Below, one piece after another: positions 8,728 to 17,022 of a stretch of DNA of 38,997 nucleotides. Under the pieces are notes generated by a model, which saw only the letters and a program-made list of their open reading frames with translations, made no database searches and was not told the origin of the DNA. The translations under genes and the position numbers were made by a program. How positions within the stretch are numbered: position 1 is the stretch's first letter; each line of letters begins with the position of its first letter. The DNA is from an uncultured Clostridia bacterium (GTDB lineage: Bacteria; Bacillota; Clostridia; Oscillospirales; Acutalibacteraceae), in assembly GCA_945983355.1 (NCBI GenBank), contig CAMFSU010000002.1, positions 1 to 38,997 of the forward strand, written 5' to 3'.

Positions 8728-9222
8728 ATGTTTAAAGAAATTAGTGCAAAAGAAATTAAAGGTAATTTAATTGATTTAATATCTAACGAATGGATGCTGA
8801 TTACCGCAGGTGATGAAAACGGCTATAATATGATGACGGCATCCTGGGGCTTTTTGGGTGAAATGTGGGGTAACGACACCGTCTTGGCAGTTATAAGACC
8901 TCAAAGATACACAATGGAATTTATTGATAAAAGCGATTATTACACCCTTTCGTTTTATGGCGACAATAAAGCGCTTCACAAAATTTGCGGCAGAATGTCG
9001 GGCAGGGATGTAAATAAGACTGAGCTTTGCGGTTTAACCCCTGTTTTTGCCGATAATACCGTTTATTTTGATGAGGCACGACTGGTTATTATTTGCAAAA
9101 AGCAGTATGTCGGCGATATGAAAGAGGAATGCTTTACCGATAAAGCACCACTTAAAAATTATGAAAATAAAGATTATCACAAAATGATTTTTGGTAAAAT
9201 TGAAAGGGTTTTAATAAAGTAA
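8728..9222 (+). CDS. Flavin reductase-like (FMN-binding split-barrel) protein
   Basis: The 164-residue protein fits the flavin reductase-like domain of the DIM6/NTAB group, which binds FMN in a split barrel. The typical opening WMLITAGDENGYNMMTASWG and the later pattern of a short YTMEFIDKSDYYTLSFYG strand-helix support this. Such proteins reduce flavins or use FMN on unknown substrates; the substrate here is unknown. ATG 8728 follows AAAGGTGA by six bases; the GTG nine bases upstream is part of that ribosome binding site. The stop codon overlaps the start of the next gene by one base, so the two are likely co-translated. Confidence 0.85.
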   Translation: MFKEISAKEIKGNLIDLISNEWMLITAGDENGYNMMTASWGFLGEMWGNDTVLAVIRPQRYTMEFIDKSDYYTLSFYGDNKALHKICGRMSGRDVNKTELCGLTPVFADNTVYFDEARLVIICKKQYVGDMKEECFTDKAPLKNYENKDYHKMIFGKIERVLIK

Positions 9223-9764
9223 TGAAATTTTTAATTGCATCAGACATTCACGGCTCGGCTTATTTTTGCAATTTGCTTTTAAATGTGATAAACGAGGAAA
9301 AGCCCGACAAGGTTTTGCTTTTGGGCGATATTTTATACCACGGCCCGCGCAACGACTTGCCAAAAGATTATGCGCCAAAGCAGGTTATTGCAATGCTTAA
9401 CCCCTTAAAAGATATGATTGTGTGTGTTAGGGGCAACTGCGATGCCGAGGTTGACCAAATGGTTTTAGATTTTCCCATTATGGCGGACTATAAAACTATT
9501 GCGGTAGCGGATAAAACCCTTTATTTAAGCCACGGGCATATCTATAACAAAGAAAAATTGCCCGAAATGCAAAAGGGCGACATATTGCTTGGCGGCCACA
9601 CCCATGTGCCCGAAATAGTAGATATTGATGGTAAAATTTATATGAATTGTGGCTCGGTTTCAATTCCAAAGGAAAATTCACCGCATAGCTATATGGTTTT
9701 TGAAAATAACAAATTTTTATGGAAAAACCTTGAAAACGGTGAGGTTTATAAAGAATTTAAATAA
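9222..9764 (+). CDS. yfcE: YfcE/MJ0936-type phosphodiesterase
   Basis: The 180-residue protein carries the full calcineurin-like metallophosphoesterase motif set: SDIHGS (residues 8-13), GDILYHGPRN, GNCDAEVD, LSHGH and GGHTHVP. E. coli YfcE and relatives hydrolyse phosphodiesters in vitro with Mn; the cellular substrate is unclear. The stretch around LYHGPRNDLPKDYAP is characteristic of YfcE. It overlaps the flavin reductase-like gene by one base and is followed after 14 bases by the DUF3267 gene, making a three-gene operon. Confidence 0.92.
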   Translation: MKFLIASDIHGSAYFCNLLLNVINEEKPDKVLLLGDILYHGPRNDLPKDYAPKQVIAMLNPLKDMIVCVRGNCDAEVDQMVLDFPIMADYKTIAVADKTLYLSHGHIYNKEKLPEMQKGDILLGGHTHVPEIVDIDGKIYMNCGSVSIPKENSPHSYMVFENNKFLWKNLENGEVYKEFK

Positions 9765-9778
9765 ATGAGGATGTATTT

Positions 9779-10360
9779 GTGAAAGCATTAAATATTTTAC
9801 CTGACGGCTATAGCCAAATTTATGAAATAGACTTACAAAAGAATAAGAAAAAATCGTTGCTTGTTAACGGTATAGCATTTTTAATTTCAATTCTAATGAT
9901 TGTGCCAATGTGCTTTTATATACCGATATTTGAGCTTTTTAGCTTTGAAGAGGGAATGGCACAATATTTTATTCGTTTTGGTGTGCTGTTTGGTTTGACA
10001 ATTGTTTATATGGTGCTTCACGAATTAGTGCACGGTATTACAATGAAGCTTTGCGGTACTAAAAAGGTAAAGTATGGCTTCACAGGGGTTTATGCCTTTG
10101 CAGGCAGTGATGATTATTATGATAAGAAAAGCTACATAACCATTGCATTAGCGCCTGTTATTTTGTGGGGTGTGATTATTCTTGTTATTAACTTCTTTGT
10201 GTCACGCGAATGGTTTTGGGTAGTTTACTTTATACAAATTATGAATATTTCGGGTGCGGCAGGGGATATGTACGTAACCTTTAAATTTGCAAAAATGCCC
10301 AAGGATATTTTAATTCGTGACCACGGTGTTGGAATGAAGGTATATTCGAAGGATAAATAA
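9779..10360 (+). CDS. DUF3267 membrane protein, putative zinc metalloprotease
   Basis: The 193-residue protein has about four membrane segments (near 30-50, 65-85, 113-133 and 138-158). The end of the second contains HELVHG (H81, E82, H85), a zinc-binding HExxH motif, and AGDMYVTFKFAK near residues 161-172 could supply the third ligand. This is the DUF3267 pattern, related to site-2 type membrane proteases; activity is not proven. The start is GTG 9779, with GAGG eight bases upstream. A strong terminator follows the stop. Confidence 0.82.
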   Translation: MKALNILPDGYSQIYEIDLQKNKKKSLLVNGIAFLISILMIVPMCFYIPIFELFSFEEGMAQYFIRFGVLFGLTIVYMVLHELVHGITMKLCGTKKVKYGFTGVYAFAGSDDYYDKKSYITIALAPVILWGVIILVINFFVSREWFWVVYFIQIMNISGAAGDMYVTFKFAKMPKDILIRDHGVGMKVYSKDK

Positions 10361-10374
10361 TAATTTAAAACGAA

Positions 10375-10402
10375 AAAGGAGGTCACACTTTGTAACCTCC
10401 TT
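10375..10402. terminator. Bidirectional terminator between the DUF3267 gene and spoIIE
   Basis: AAAGGAGGT pairs with ACCTCCTTT, with one internal mismatch and a short ACA/TGT extension around a CTT loop. It is T-rich on the plus side and A-rich on the other, and sits between converging genes. Confidence 0.85.
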
Positions 10403-10409
10403 TATTTTA

Positions 10410-12719
10410 TTATACCGCTTTATTTAAAATTGCACACAAAACTGTTATGTCATCCTCACGTTTGTCGGTGCGGCGGCGACGGGCCGACATACACAAATGC
10501 TCGGCCAAATCCTGTGCCTTACCGTCCTTAAAGCTTTCAATTTCGCTTCTTATCCAGTCGCACCCTTCGCTTGTGGCACCGTCGGACAAAAGCACCACAA
10601 TATCACCCACACGGCATTTAACAAGGGCGGTGTCAAAGCTGATATCTCGCAAAATCCCTGCGGGCAGCGAGCTGCTTTCGGCTTTGCCTGTTCGGCCGTT
10701 TCGCCTTAAAATTGATGGGGCAGCCCCCGCTTTAAAGAGCTCGGTCATACCGGTATATAGGTCGATGCTTGCGATATCAACCGTGGCAAGTGATTCATCG
10801 GTAGATTTAAACAGCATTGAAGAATTTAAAATTTTAAGTGAACAGTTGTAACCAAAGCCCGCCTTTATAAGCCGTGCCATAAGGCCCGATGCCATTGCAC
10901 CGTCAACGGCCGCGCGACCGCCTGTGCCCATGCCGTCACTTAAAACCATAATAAAATGTCCCTTGCCGTCATAAAAATATTTATAAGCATCCCCACAAAG
11001 CGAGCCACCGTTGGCAGAGTATTGCTCGGCACCGAAGTCTATCATTATTTCGGCACGCTCGTTTATTGAGATAAAGATTTCGCCCCCAACCTCGCTTACA
11101 ATGGGCGGGGCAAAATCACGCTCGCAAGCGATAGAGCAAAGCCGCATAACTTGTGCACGGTTTATTACAAGGTCGCTTGACTTTTTAAGCTTCATTTCAA
11201 GTGTCATCCGCCCGAAGCGGTCCACTCGGGAACAGCACTCGTCAAGGTTTATGCCAATATTTTTAAGGGCGACTGCTGCACTCTCGGCGGCAGAGTTATC
11301 AAAGCTTTCCTGCATTTCAAAATCATCCGCTAAATCAGACAGCATATTGGCAATTCCGCCAAATTGGTCCGACACGACCGACCGCACCTCATCAATGCGG
11401 TTTTCCGCCGCAATGCGCGAGGCATAGTCGGTATAATGCTTAAAAACGGCATTGCCCATACGGGCGGTGCGAAGGCATCTACCTTTAAATTCTTCGGTGG
11501 TCTGAACTTCGGGGTTAAGCTCGCCCTGTTTTACCGCTTTGGTCATTTCTAAAATAGCGGCAACGGTTTCATCTCTCCTTTTTTCCCAGCAGTGAAGCCG
11601 CAGCTTACAGCCGCTACAAGCATCCTGCTCAATAGCGTTTATAACTGTGCTGAAATTCGGCGCATTTATTTTTGAAAGCTCAAGCGATACCTTGTCGACC
11701 GTGTCGGAAACATCCTTTAAAGCGTTGGATGCCAAATTTAACCGCAGGGTGAGGGATTTTTTAATTCCGTTTGGTATTAAAACCTTTGGATATGCTGAAA
11801 ATACCTTGCCAAGCATTATGCCGAAATTTCTTGGTGTAAAAAGAAATATAAGGCAGCCCAGCACCGCTTCAATTACGGTTGTGGCAATTAAAATGCTTTC
11901 GCCCGTTGATACGGCACCTATAAATGTAAGGCCTAAAACAATGAAAATTTGGGCGTATTTACCGAGTGACGAAAATACTCCGCACATAAGACCCGCAAAG
12001 GCAACCGCAACACCAATATTGCCCGAAATCCCCCCAAGCGTAAAGGTAAAGGCAACGGCCGTACCGCTTATTGCCCCTGAAATGATACCGCCGTATTTTG
12101 AGGCGATTAGTATGAGTAAAACGCTTAAAATTCGGCCAAGTGAAACCCCTGTGACCTGCAAATCAAAAAGCCCCATTATAATAATGTTAAGGGTAATCAG
12201 CACTGACACAAGTTCGTTAGCGCTTAGCCCCGACTGTGCCTTGTCAAGCGCTTTAAAGGCACGGTTTACAAAATAAGCACCCGCCGCAGTTAAAAGCATT
12301 TCGCTTATAATATCAAGCGAATTTCCACCAAGACCGCGGTAGGTTGCGGCCGAGGTCATAAGACTCGCAAGCCCTGCAATAAGGGTTACAAAGCCGTCGC
12401 TTTTTAAAAGCTTTTTGTAATTGCTTAAAAGCAGCTTAATGGCAAGTATGGCAAACATACAAGCGGTATATTTAAAGCCGTTACCCTGTGTTACGGGGAA
12501 GATATACCCCAAAAACACGCCCAGAGCACCCGAGGGTGTATATGTAAGTGGTATGCCCGCAATTAGCGAAATGCCAAAGGGCAAGAGCTTGTCCATTACC
12601 GCCGCGCGAGTTGAAAAATAACCGCAAAATGCAACAAAAAGATGTGAAAATGCGGCAAATGCCATTTCCTTTTTTGGAATCTTTTCTAAAGTGTTAGGAA
12701 TTTTTACAATATCCTTCAA
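10410..12719 (-). CDS. spoIIE: Stage II sporulation protein E (membrane PP2C phosphatase)
   Basis: The 769-residue protein has SpoIIE architecture: a polytopic N-terminal region (about ten hydrophobic segments within residues 20-300), a cytosolic oligomerisation/FtsZ-linked region with a Cys pair (CSGCKLRLHCWEKR), and a C-terminal PP2C domain (about 550-769) with FIMVLSDGMGTGGRA and GDIVVLLSDGATSEG. SpoIIE dephosphorylates SpoIIAA to activate sigmaF in the forespore, and takes part in polar division. Its presence marks a spore-former. The start is TTG 12719, supported by GGTGA eight bases upstream; no better ATG exists. It is a single-gene unit with a distinctive upstream region. Confidence 0.97.
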   Translation of the reverse strand: MKDIVKIPNTLEKIPKKEMAFAAFSHLFVAFCGYFSTRAAVMDKLLPFGISLIAGIPLTYTPSGALGVFLGYIFPVTQGNGFKYTACMFAILAIKLLLSNYKKLLKSDGFVTLIAGLASLMTSAATYRGLGGNSLDIISEMLLTAAGAYFVNRAFKALDKAQSGLSANELVSVLITLNIIIMGLFDLQVTGVSLGRILSVLLILIASKYGGIISGAISGTAVAFTFTLGGISGNIGVAVAFAGLMCGVFSSLGKYAQIFIVLGLTFIGAVSTGESILIATTVIEAVLGCLIFLFTPRNFGIMLGKVFSAYPKVLIPNGIKKSLTLRLNLASNALKDVSDTVDKVSLELSKINAPNFSTVINAIEQDACSGCKLRLHCWEKRRDETVAAILEMTKAVKQGELNPEVQTTEEFKGRCLRTARMGNAVFKHYTDYASRIAAENRIDEVRSVVSDQFGGIANMLSDLADDFEMQESFDNSAAESAAVALKNIGINLDECCSRVDRFGRMTLEMKLKKSSDLVINRAQVMRLCSIACERDFAPPIVSEVGGEIFISINERAEIMIDFGAEQYSANGGSLCGDAYKYFYDGKGHFIMVLSDGMGTGGRAAVDGAMASGLMARLIKAGFGYNCSLKILNSSMLFKSTDESLATVDIASIDLYTGMTELFKAGAAPSILRRNGRTGKAESSSLPAGILRDISFDTALVKCRVGDIVVLLSDGATSEGCDWIRSEIESFKDGKAQDLAEHLCMSARRRRTDKREDDITVLCAILNKAV

Positions 12720-12750
12720 TTTTTATCACCGCCGTAATTTATTCGATTTT

Positions 12751-12817
12751 ATTGTATAGCCAAAATTTAAAAAAGTTTGTCAAACGGTGGTGTAAAAAAT
12801 GGGTTCTTTTTGTCAAA
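12751..12817 (-). promoter_or_regulatory. Putative Spo0A-activated spoIIE promoter with long spacer and two 0A-like boxes
   Basis: On the minus strand a perfect TTGACA (12783-12778) is followed 21 bp later by TACAAT (12756-12751). TTTGACA, one base off the 0A-box complement TTCGACA, overlaps this -35. A second TTTGACA lies at 12817-12811, 33 bp upstream, about three helical turns. An over-long spacer with 0A boxes is typical of Bacillus spoIIE and spoIIG promoters. A competing TATACA would give a 19-bp spacer. Confidence 0.5.
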
Positions 12818-12904
12818 ACGCTTATGTTTTAATAACTTTTGAAAATAATGAATAAAAATTTTCTTTTTGCAGAATTTAATTTGGTAAATTTACAATAGTT
12901 TTTC

Positions 12905-12933
12905 TTGACTTTGCATATAAAAAAATGTATAAT
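12905..12933 (+). promoter_or_regulatory. SigmaA promoter of greA-lysS
   Basis: TTGACT (12905-12910), a 17-bp spacer and TATAAT (12928-12933) precede greA by about 50 bases. Between 12818 and 12904 I see only AT-rich DNA with no further structure. Confidence 0.88.
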
Positions 12934-12985
12934 ATTGAATACTTGGCGACTTGTGCCAAAAAATTATTTAAGGTGGTACTTTTAC

Positions 12986-13465
12986 ATGGCAAAAACTATT
13001 AAAATTACCCAGGATGGACTTGAAAAGCTTAAAAACGAGCTTGAATATCTTAAGACCGAAGGCCGTACAGATATTGCTGAAAAAATTAAGGTAGCGCGTG
13101 GATATGGCGACCTTTCTGAAAACAGCGAATATGATGAGGCCAAAAACGAACAAGCCAAAATTGAAGCAAGAATTGTTGAAATCGAAGCAATTCTTAAAAA
13201 TGTTGAGGTTATTGAAGAGGTTAAGGGCAGAGGAAAGCCCAAAGCCGTTTCATTGGGCGTTACCGTAAAGGTTTTGGATGTTGAATTTGATGAAGAGTGT
13301 GAATACCGTGTGGTTGGCTCACTCGATGCTGACCCCTCACAAGGTAAAATTTCTGACGATTCACCCTTTGGCAAAGCATTGCTTGGCAAAAAAATCGGTG
13401 ACGAGGTTATTGTTGATGCCCCCGCAGGCGAGCTTAAATTTAAAATTTTAGAAATTTCAAAGTAA
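12986..13465 (+). CDS. greA: Transcription elongation factor GreA
   Basis: The 159-residue protein has the GreA layout: an N-terminal antiparallel coiled coil with the tip motif [17 protein letters not shown], whose acidic residues enter the RNA polymerase channel and stimulate cleavage of backtracked RNA, and a C-terminal FKBP-like domain with [16 protein letters not shown]. The frame stays open upstream to about 12905, but AAGGTGG lies nine bases before ATG 12986 and the family N-terminus begins there. lysS follows after 34 bases with no terminator, a common Firmicutes pair. Confidence 0.97.
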   Translation: MAKTIKITQDGLEKLKNELEYLKTEGRTDIAEKIKVARGYGDLSENSEYDEAKNEQAKIEARIVEIEAILKNVEVIEEVKGRGKPKAVSLGVTVKVLDVEFDEECEYRVVGSLDADPSQGKISDDSPFGKALLGKKIGDEVIVDAPAGELKFKILEISK

Positions 13466-13499
13466 TTTAATTTTTTAAATTCTTTTAGGAAGTGACAAG

Positions 13500-15005
13500 A
13501 TGGAACAAAATAAAGTTCAAAATCAACCAATCGAGCAGGACTTTAACGAAATTGTTAAAATCCGTCGTGAAAAGCTTGCAAATTTAAAAGAATCAGGCAA
13601 CGACCCATTTGTTATTACAAAGTTTGATTTTGATAACGATTCTGAAAACATCAAAGCAAATTTTGACGAAATGGAAGGCAAAACCGTTAAAATTGCGGGC
13701 AGAATTCTTGCGCGCAGAATTATGGGTAAAGCCAGCTTTGTCGGTTTAAGTGATTCTACCGGCAAAATTCAGCTTTATGTTCGCCGTGATGATGTTGGCG
13801 AGGATGTATATGCCGGCTTTAAAAAGTGGGATATTGGCGATATTATCGGTGTTGAGGGCTTTGTTTTCAAAACCCAAACAGGTGAAATTTCGGTTCACGC
13901 TACATCAATTAAGCTTTTGTCAAAGTCACTTTTACCTTTGCCCGAAAAGTTCCACGGTCTTACCAATAACGACCTTCGTTTCAGACAAAGATATGTTGAC
14001 CTTATTATGAACCCTAATGTTAAGCGCAATTTCGTTATCCGTTCACAGTTTATCAAGTTTATGAGAAATTACCTTGATAATATGAACTATATCGAGGTTG
14101 AAACCCCTGTACTTAACACAATCGTTGGCGGTGCGGCTGCTCGTCCTTTTGTGACACACCATAATACATTAAATATACCAATGTATATGCGCATCGCAAC
14201 CGAACTTCCGTTAAAACGCCTTATTGTTGGCGGTATGGACAGGGTTTATGAAATTGGCCGTATTTTCAGAAACGAGGGTATGGACCCCAAGCACAACCCC
14301 GAATTTACAACGGTTGAACTTTACCAAGCATACGCTGATTTCCACGATATGATGGACATTGCTGAGGGTATAATTTCAGGTGCCGCAAAGGAAATTTTGG
14401 GCACTTATGAGGTTGAATGGCTTGGCGAAAAGATTGACTTAACACCCGGCTGGCGCCGTCTTACTATGGTTGACGCTGTTAAGGAATATGCAGGCATTGA
14501 CTTTGGCGCAATTACCGATGATGCCGAAGCTGTAAAAGCGGCTGAAAGCATTGGTGTTGAGCTTGCCGACACTGCTGATAAAACTTGGGGTAATGCGCTT
14601 TACGCTTGCTTTGACCAGCGTGTTGAAGAAAAGCTTATTCAGCCCACCTTTATCACAATGTATCCTGTTGAGGTTTCACCTCTTACAAAGGCATCCCCCG
14701 CAGACCCACGCCTTACCGAGCGTTTTGAGCTTTTTGTTTGCCACAGCGAGCTTGCAAACGCTTATTCCGAGCTTAACGACCCCATCGTTCAGCGTGAACG
14801 CTTTGAAAAGCAGTTAGAGCTTCGCGAACGCGGCGATGACGAGGCCGAAATGCTTGATGAGGATTTCCTCACCGCTATGGAATACGGCATGCCTCCAACA
14901 GGCGGTATGGGTATCGGTATTGACCGCGCAGTAATGCTGCTCACCAATTCTGATACTATTAGGGAAGTAATCCTATTTCCGACTATGAAGCCCGAAACTA
15001 AATAA
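13500..15005 (+). CDS. lysS: Lysyl-tRNA synthetase, class II
   Basis: The 501-residue enzyme charges tRNA-Lys. It has the N-terminal OB-fold anticodon-binding domain (about 60-170) and the class II catalytic core: motif 1 around FRQRYVDLI, motif 2 with GRIFRNEGMDPKHNPEFT, and motif 3 with GGMGIGIDRAVMLL. Length and order are normal. The ATG follows TAGGAAGTG. It is probably co-transcribed with greA, and a strong terminator follows. Confidence 0.98.
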   Translation: MEQNKVQNQPIEQDFNEIVKIRREKLANLKESGNDPFVITKFDFDNDSENIKANFDEMEGKTVKIAGRILARRIMGKASFVGLSDSTGKIQLYVRRDDVGEDVYAGFKKWDIGDIIGVEGFVFKTQTGEISVHATSIKLLSKSLLPLPEKFHGLTNNDLRFRQRYVDLIMNPNVKRNFVIRSQFIKFMRNYLDNMNYIEVETPVLNTIVGGAAARPFVTHHNTLNIPMYMRIATELPLKRLIVGGMDRVYEIGRIFRNEGMDPKHNPEFTTVELYQAYADFHDMMDIAEGIISGAAKEILGTYEVEWLGEKIDLTPGWRRLTMVDAVKEYAGIDFGAITDDAEAVKAAESIGVELADTADKTWGNALYACFDQRVEEKLIQPTFITMYPVEVSPLTKASPADPRLTERFELFVCHSELANAYSELNDPIVQRERFEKQLELRERGDDEAEMLDEDFLTAMEYGMPPTGGMGIGIDRAVMLLTNSDTIREVILFPTMKPETK

Positions 15006-15012
15006 AAATTTC

Positions 15013-15046
15013 AACACCCTATGCCGAAAGGTATAGGGTGTTTTTA
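15013..15046 (+). terminator. Rho-independent terminator of greA-lysS
   Basis: AACACCCTAT (15013-15022) pairs with ATAGGGTGTT (15033-15042). The stem extends through GCC/GGT to a GAAA tetraloop and is followed by a T run. Confidence 0.93.
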
Positions 15047-15128
15047 TATACTTTTGTTAAATGGCAACCGCTTAAAGCCGAAAAAATACCGATGAGGTGA
15101 AAATTGAGATTTTTTAAATCTTTGGTGA

Positions 15129-15134
15129 TATAAT
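15129..15134 (+). promoter_or_regulatory. Possible -10 element for the ABC exporter genes
   Basis: A perfect TATAAT lies about 35 bases before the start codon. The best -35 is TTGAGA (15104-15109) at a 19-bp spacing, so the promoter is either weak or regulator-dependent. The AGATTTTTTAAATCT palindrome (15107-15121) in the spacer could be an operator. Confidence 0.4.
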
Positions 15135-15168
15135 TGGGGTGAAAATATTTATATAAAGGTGAAGGTAA

Positions 15169-15897
15169 ATGGATGCAATTAAAATTTGCGGGTTAACCAA
15201 AAAATATAAGGATATTATTGCGGTTGATAATTTAAGCCTTTCGGTCTATGAGGGCGAGCTTTTGTCACTACTTGGTGTCAACGGTGCGGGAAAAACCACC
15301 ACAATTAAAATGCTTTCTTGCTTGACACAACCAACAAGCGGGGATGCCTTTTTAAATGGTAAAAGTATTATTGGTGATGCTGCCGCTGTTAAGTCCATTA
15401 TTGCGGTTTCGCCGCAAGAAACTGCGGTGGCTATGGGGCTTACTGTTTATGAAAATCTTGATCTTATCTGCGGTGCTTACGATTTTTCAAAGCAAAAGCG
15501 AAATATAAAAATTAAAGAAATTAGCGAATTGTTGGGGCTTGACACCGTACTTAATAAAAAAGCCGCCAAGCTGTCGGGCGGTTGGCAGAGAAGACTTAGC
15601 ATTGCAATGGCACTTATAACCGAGCCGCAAATTTTATTTTTAGATGAGCCAACCCTTGGGCTTGATGTTATTGCCCGAAGCGATTTGTGGGATTTAATCC
15701 GTTCGCTTAAAGGCAAGGTGACGATAATTTTAACCACGCACTATATGGAGGAGGCCGAGGCGCTATCCGACCGTATTGCAATTATGAAAAACGGAAAGCT
15801 AATTGTTTGTGATACGGCTGAAAATATCAAAAAATCAGCTGATACTGACAGCTTTGAGCAAGCTTTTATTAAATTTGTTCGCGAGGTGGAAAAATGA
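15169..15897 (+). CDS. ABC transporter ATP-binding protein (ABC-2 exporter type)
   Basis: The 242-residue ATPase has Walker A GVNGAGKTT (residues 36-44), the signature LSGGWQRRLS, Walker B ILFLDEPTLGLD and the switch His in TTHYMEEAE. This subgroup (NodI/DrrA/CcmA-like) powers ABC-2 exporters of drugs, antibiotics or polysaccharides. It overlaps the permease gene by four bases, so the two form a transporter. There is no adjacent regulator or biosynthetic gene, so the substrate is unknown. The signature has W in place of the usual Q/M (GGWQRR), which is an acceptable variation. Confidence 0.93.
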   Translation: MDAIKICGLTKKYKDIIAVDNLSLSVYEGELLSLLGVNGAGKTTTIKMLSCLTQPTSGDAFLNGKSIIGDAAAVKSIIAVSPQETAVAMGLTVYENLDLICGAYDFSKQKRNIKIKEISELLGLDTVLNKKAAKLSGGWQRRLSIAMALITEPQILFLDEPTLGLDVIARSDLWDLIRSLKGKVTIILTTHYMEEAEALSDRIAIMKNGKLIVCDTAENIKKSADTDSFEQAFIKFVREVEK

Positions 15898-16625
15898 GAA
15901 TGCTGACATTTGCAAAAAGAAACACAAGGGAAATATTGCGTGACCCAATAAATTTGTTTTTCGGTCTTGGATTTCCGCTTGTTTTAATTTTATTGCTTAC
16001 CGCTATTCAAGCTAATATTCCCGTAAAGCTATTTGAAATACAGCATCTAACCCCGGGAATTACGGTTTTTGGCTTGGCTTTTATGAGCTTATTTTCAGCA
16101 ACTATTATCGCAAAGGACAGGGCAAGCGCTTTCCTTTGCCGACTATATACCACACCGCTTACACCGTTAGATTTTATTCTTGGTTATACCTTGCCGCTTA
16201 TTCCAATTTCGGCGGCACAATGTGTTATATGCTATTTGACGGCGGTTGTTTTAGGTCTTGAAATTACGGTTAACATTATATATGCGGTGTTATTTATCAT
16301 CCCTGTTTCTATGCTTTATATTGCATTGGGGTTGCTTTGCGGAAGCGTGCTAAATGACAAGCAGGTCGGCGGTGTTTGTGGGGCTTTGCTTACAAACCTT
16401 TCGGCATGGCTGTCGGGCGTTTGGTTTGACCTTGACCTTGTTGGCGGTGCTTTTAAAAGAATAGCTTATGCGTTGCCCTTTGTTCACGCGGTCGAACTGC
16501 AACGGGCGGTATTGTTAGGTGATTTTAGCGGTATATTCCCGCATTTGTGGTGGGTGCTTGGCTATGCCATCGTTTTACTTATATTGGCTGTATTACTGTT
16601 TTTACAGCAAATGAAAAGGCAGTAA
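15894..16625 (+). CDS. ABC-2 type permease
   Basis: The 243-residue protein has about six membrane segments, beginning after RNTREILRDPINLFFGLGFPL, a typical ABC-2 opening in which a cytosolic helix precedes the first span. LCRLYTTPLTPLDFILGY and VCGALLTNLSAWLSGVW (the region ahead of the last spans) also match ABC-2 membrane proteins. It is coupled by an ATGA overlap to the ATPase, so it is the membrane half of the same exporter. Substrate is unknown. No terminator is visible after the stop. Confidence 0.9.
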   Translation: MRMLTFAKRNTREILRDPINLFFGLGFPLVLILLLTAIQANIPVKLFEIQHLTPGITVFGLAFMSLFSATIIAKDRASAFLCRLYTTPLTPLDFILGYTLPLIPISAAQCVICYLTAVVLGLEITVNIIYAVLFIIPVSMLYIALGLLCGSVLNDKQVGGVCGALLTNLSAWLSGVWFDLDLVGGAFKRIAYALPFVHAVELQRAVLLGDFSGIFPHLWWVLGYAIVLLILAVLLFLQQMKRQ

Positions 16626-16686
16626 TATTTTGAATTTTCCACAGGTGATTGAAGTTGTATGCTATAAAAATATAAAACCCGCAACC

Positions 16687-16715
16687 TTGACAAAGTGGGT
16701 TATTTAGGATATAAT
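16687..16715 (+). promoter_or_regulatory. Consensus sigmaA promoter of the tRNA-Leu gene
   Basis: A perfect TTGACA (16687-16692) and perfect TATAAT (16710-16715) with a 17-bp spacer lie 21 bases before the tRNA. This is the strongest promoter in the window, as expected for a stable RNA gene. Confidence 0.93.
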
Positions 16716-16736
16716 TTCATTTGTAAAAAAATAAAT

Positions 16737-16821
16737 GCACCTGTGGTGAAACTGGCAAACACGTACGGTTCAGGTCCGTATGTCGCAAGACTTGCAGGTT
16801 CAAGTCCTGTCAGGTGCACCA
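16737..16821 (+). tRNA. tRNA-Leu (anticodon CAG), CCA encoded
   Basis: The 85-base cloverleaf folds fully: acceptor GCACCTG/CAGGTGC, D stem GTG/CAC with GG in the loop, anticodon stem TACGG/CCGTA with loop TTCAGGT (anticodon CAG at 16771-16773), a long variable arm GTC-GCAA-GAC, and T arm GCAGG/CCTGT with loop TTCAAGT. A discriminator A precedes an encoded CCA. The long variable arm fits leucine. It reads CUG codons. Confidence 0.96.
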
Positions 16822-16865
16822 AAATCTCCAACGAGGCATTAGCTTTGTTGGGGATTTTTTTATTT
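16805..16865 (+). repeat. Direct repeat, copy 1: tRNA-Leu 3' end plus terminator
   Basis: This stretch (last T-loop base, 3' half of the T stem, 3' acceptor strand, CCA and terminator) recurs at 17015-17076, offset by 210 bp, with about five substitutions and one extra T. A duplicated tRNA 3' end is the usual trace of integration at a tRNA gene. Confidence 0.85.
16822..16865 (+). terminator. Terminator of tRNA-Leu (first copy)
   Basis: AAATCTCCAAC (16822-16832) pairs with GTTGGGGATTT (16847-16857) across a 14-base loop, with one G-U pair, followed by a T-rich run. It starts right at the tRNA CCA end. A diverged copy is found at 17032-17076. Confidence 0.88.
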
Positions 16866-16870
16866 TAAAA

Positions 16871-17022
16871 TGACAGGACTTGAACCTTAAGAAGGCACGA
16901 GCCGTTAAGAAAAACAGTACAGTGTACTGTTTTTTAGGAGAGTGGTGCGAGGGCGGGTACCGAATGCGAAGCATTGGGTCGCCGAGCAGTGCAGATTGCC
17001 AAAGGCAAGATGTGTCCTGTCA
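16871..17022. repeat. Hairpin-rich 152-bp insert bounded by TGACAGGAC/GTCCTGTCA, next to tRNA-Leu
   Basis: The block starts with a perfect 17-base reverse complement (16871-16887) of the tRNA T arm at 16796-16812. Its ends form a 9-bp terminal inverted repeat (16871-16879 with 17014-17022). Inside are consecutive hairpins: a perfect 11-bp stem at 16910-16934 (loop AGT), a 9-bp stem with one mismatch at 16959-16979 (loop GAA) flanked by GGCG/CGCC, and TTGCC-AAA-GGCAA at 16996-17008. Parts are more GC-rich than the surroundings. An open frame crosses it but shows no recognisable domain or ribosome binding site. It may be a MITE-like element, the remnant of an integrated element, or a structured RNA; I cannot decide which. 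Confidence 0.6.

Noticed and set aside
11647-12276. Long plus-strand open frame opposite spoIIE (209 codons)
   Set aside because: It lies wholly antisense to the membrane domain of spoIIE, has no domain signature and no ribosome binding site. Long antisense frames are expected opposite this codon usage.
12982-13530. Minus-strand frame of 182 codons opposite greA
   Set aside because: It is Ser-rich low-complexity translation of the antisense of greA, with no promoter or ribosome binding site.
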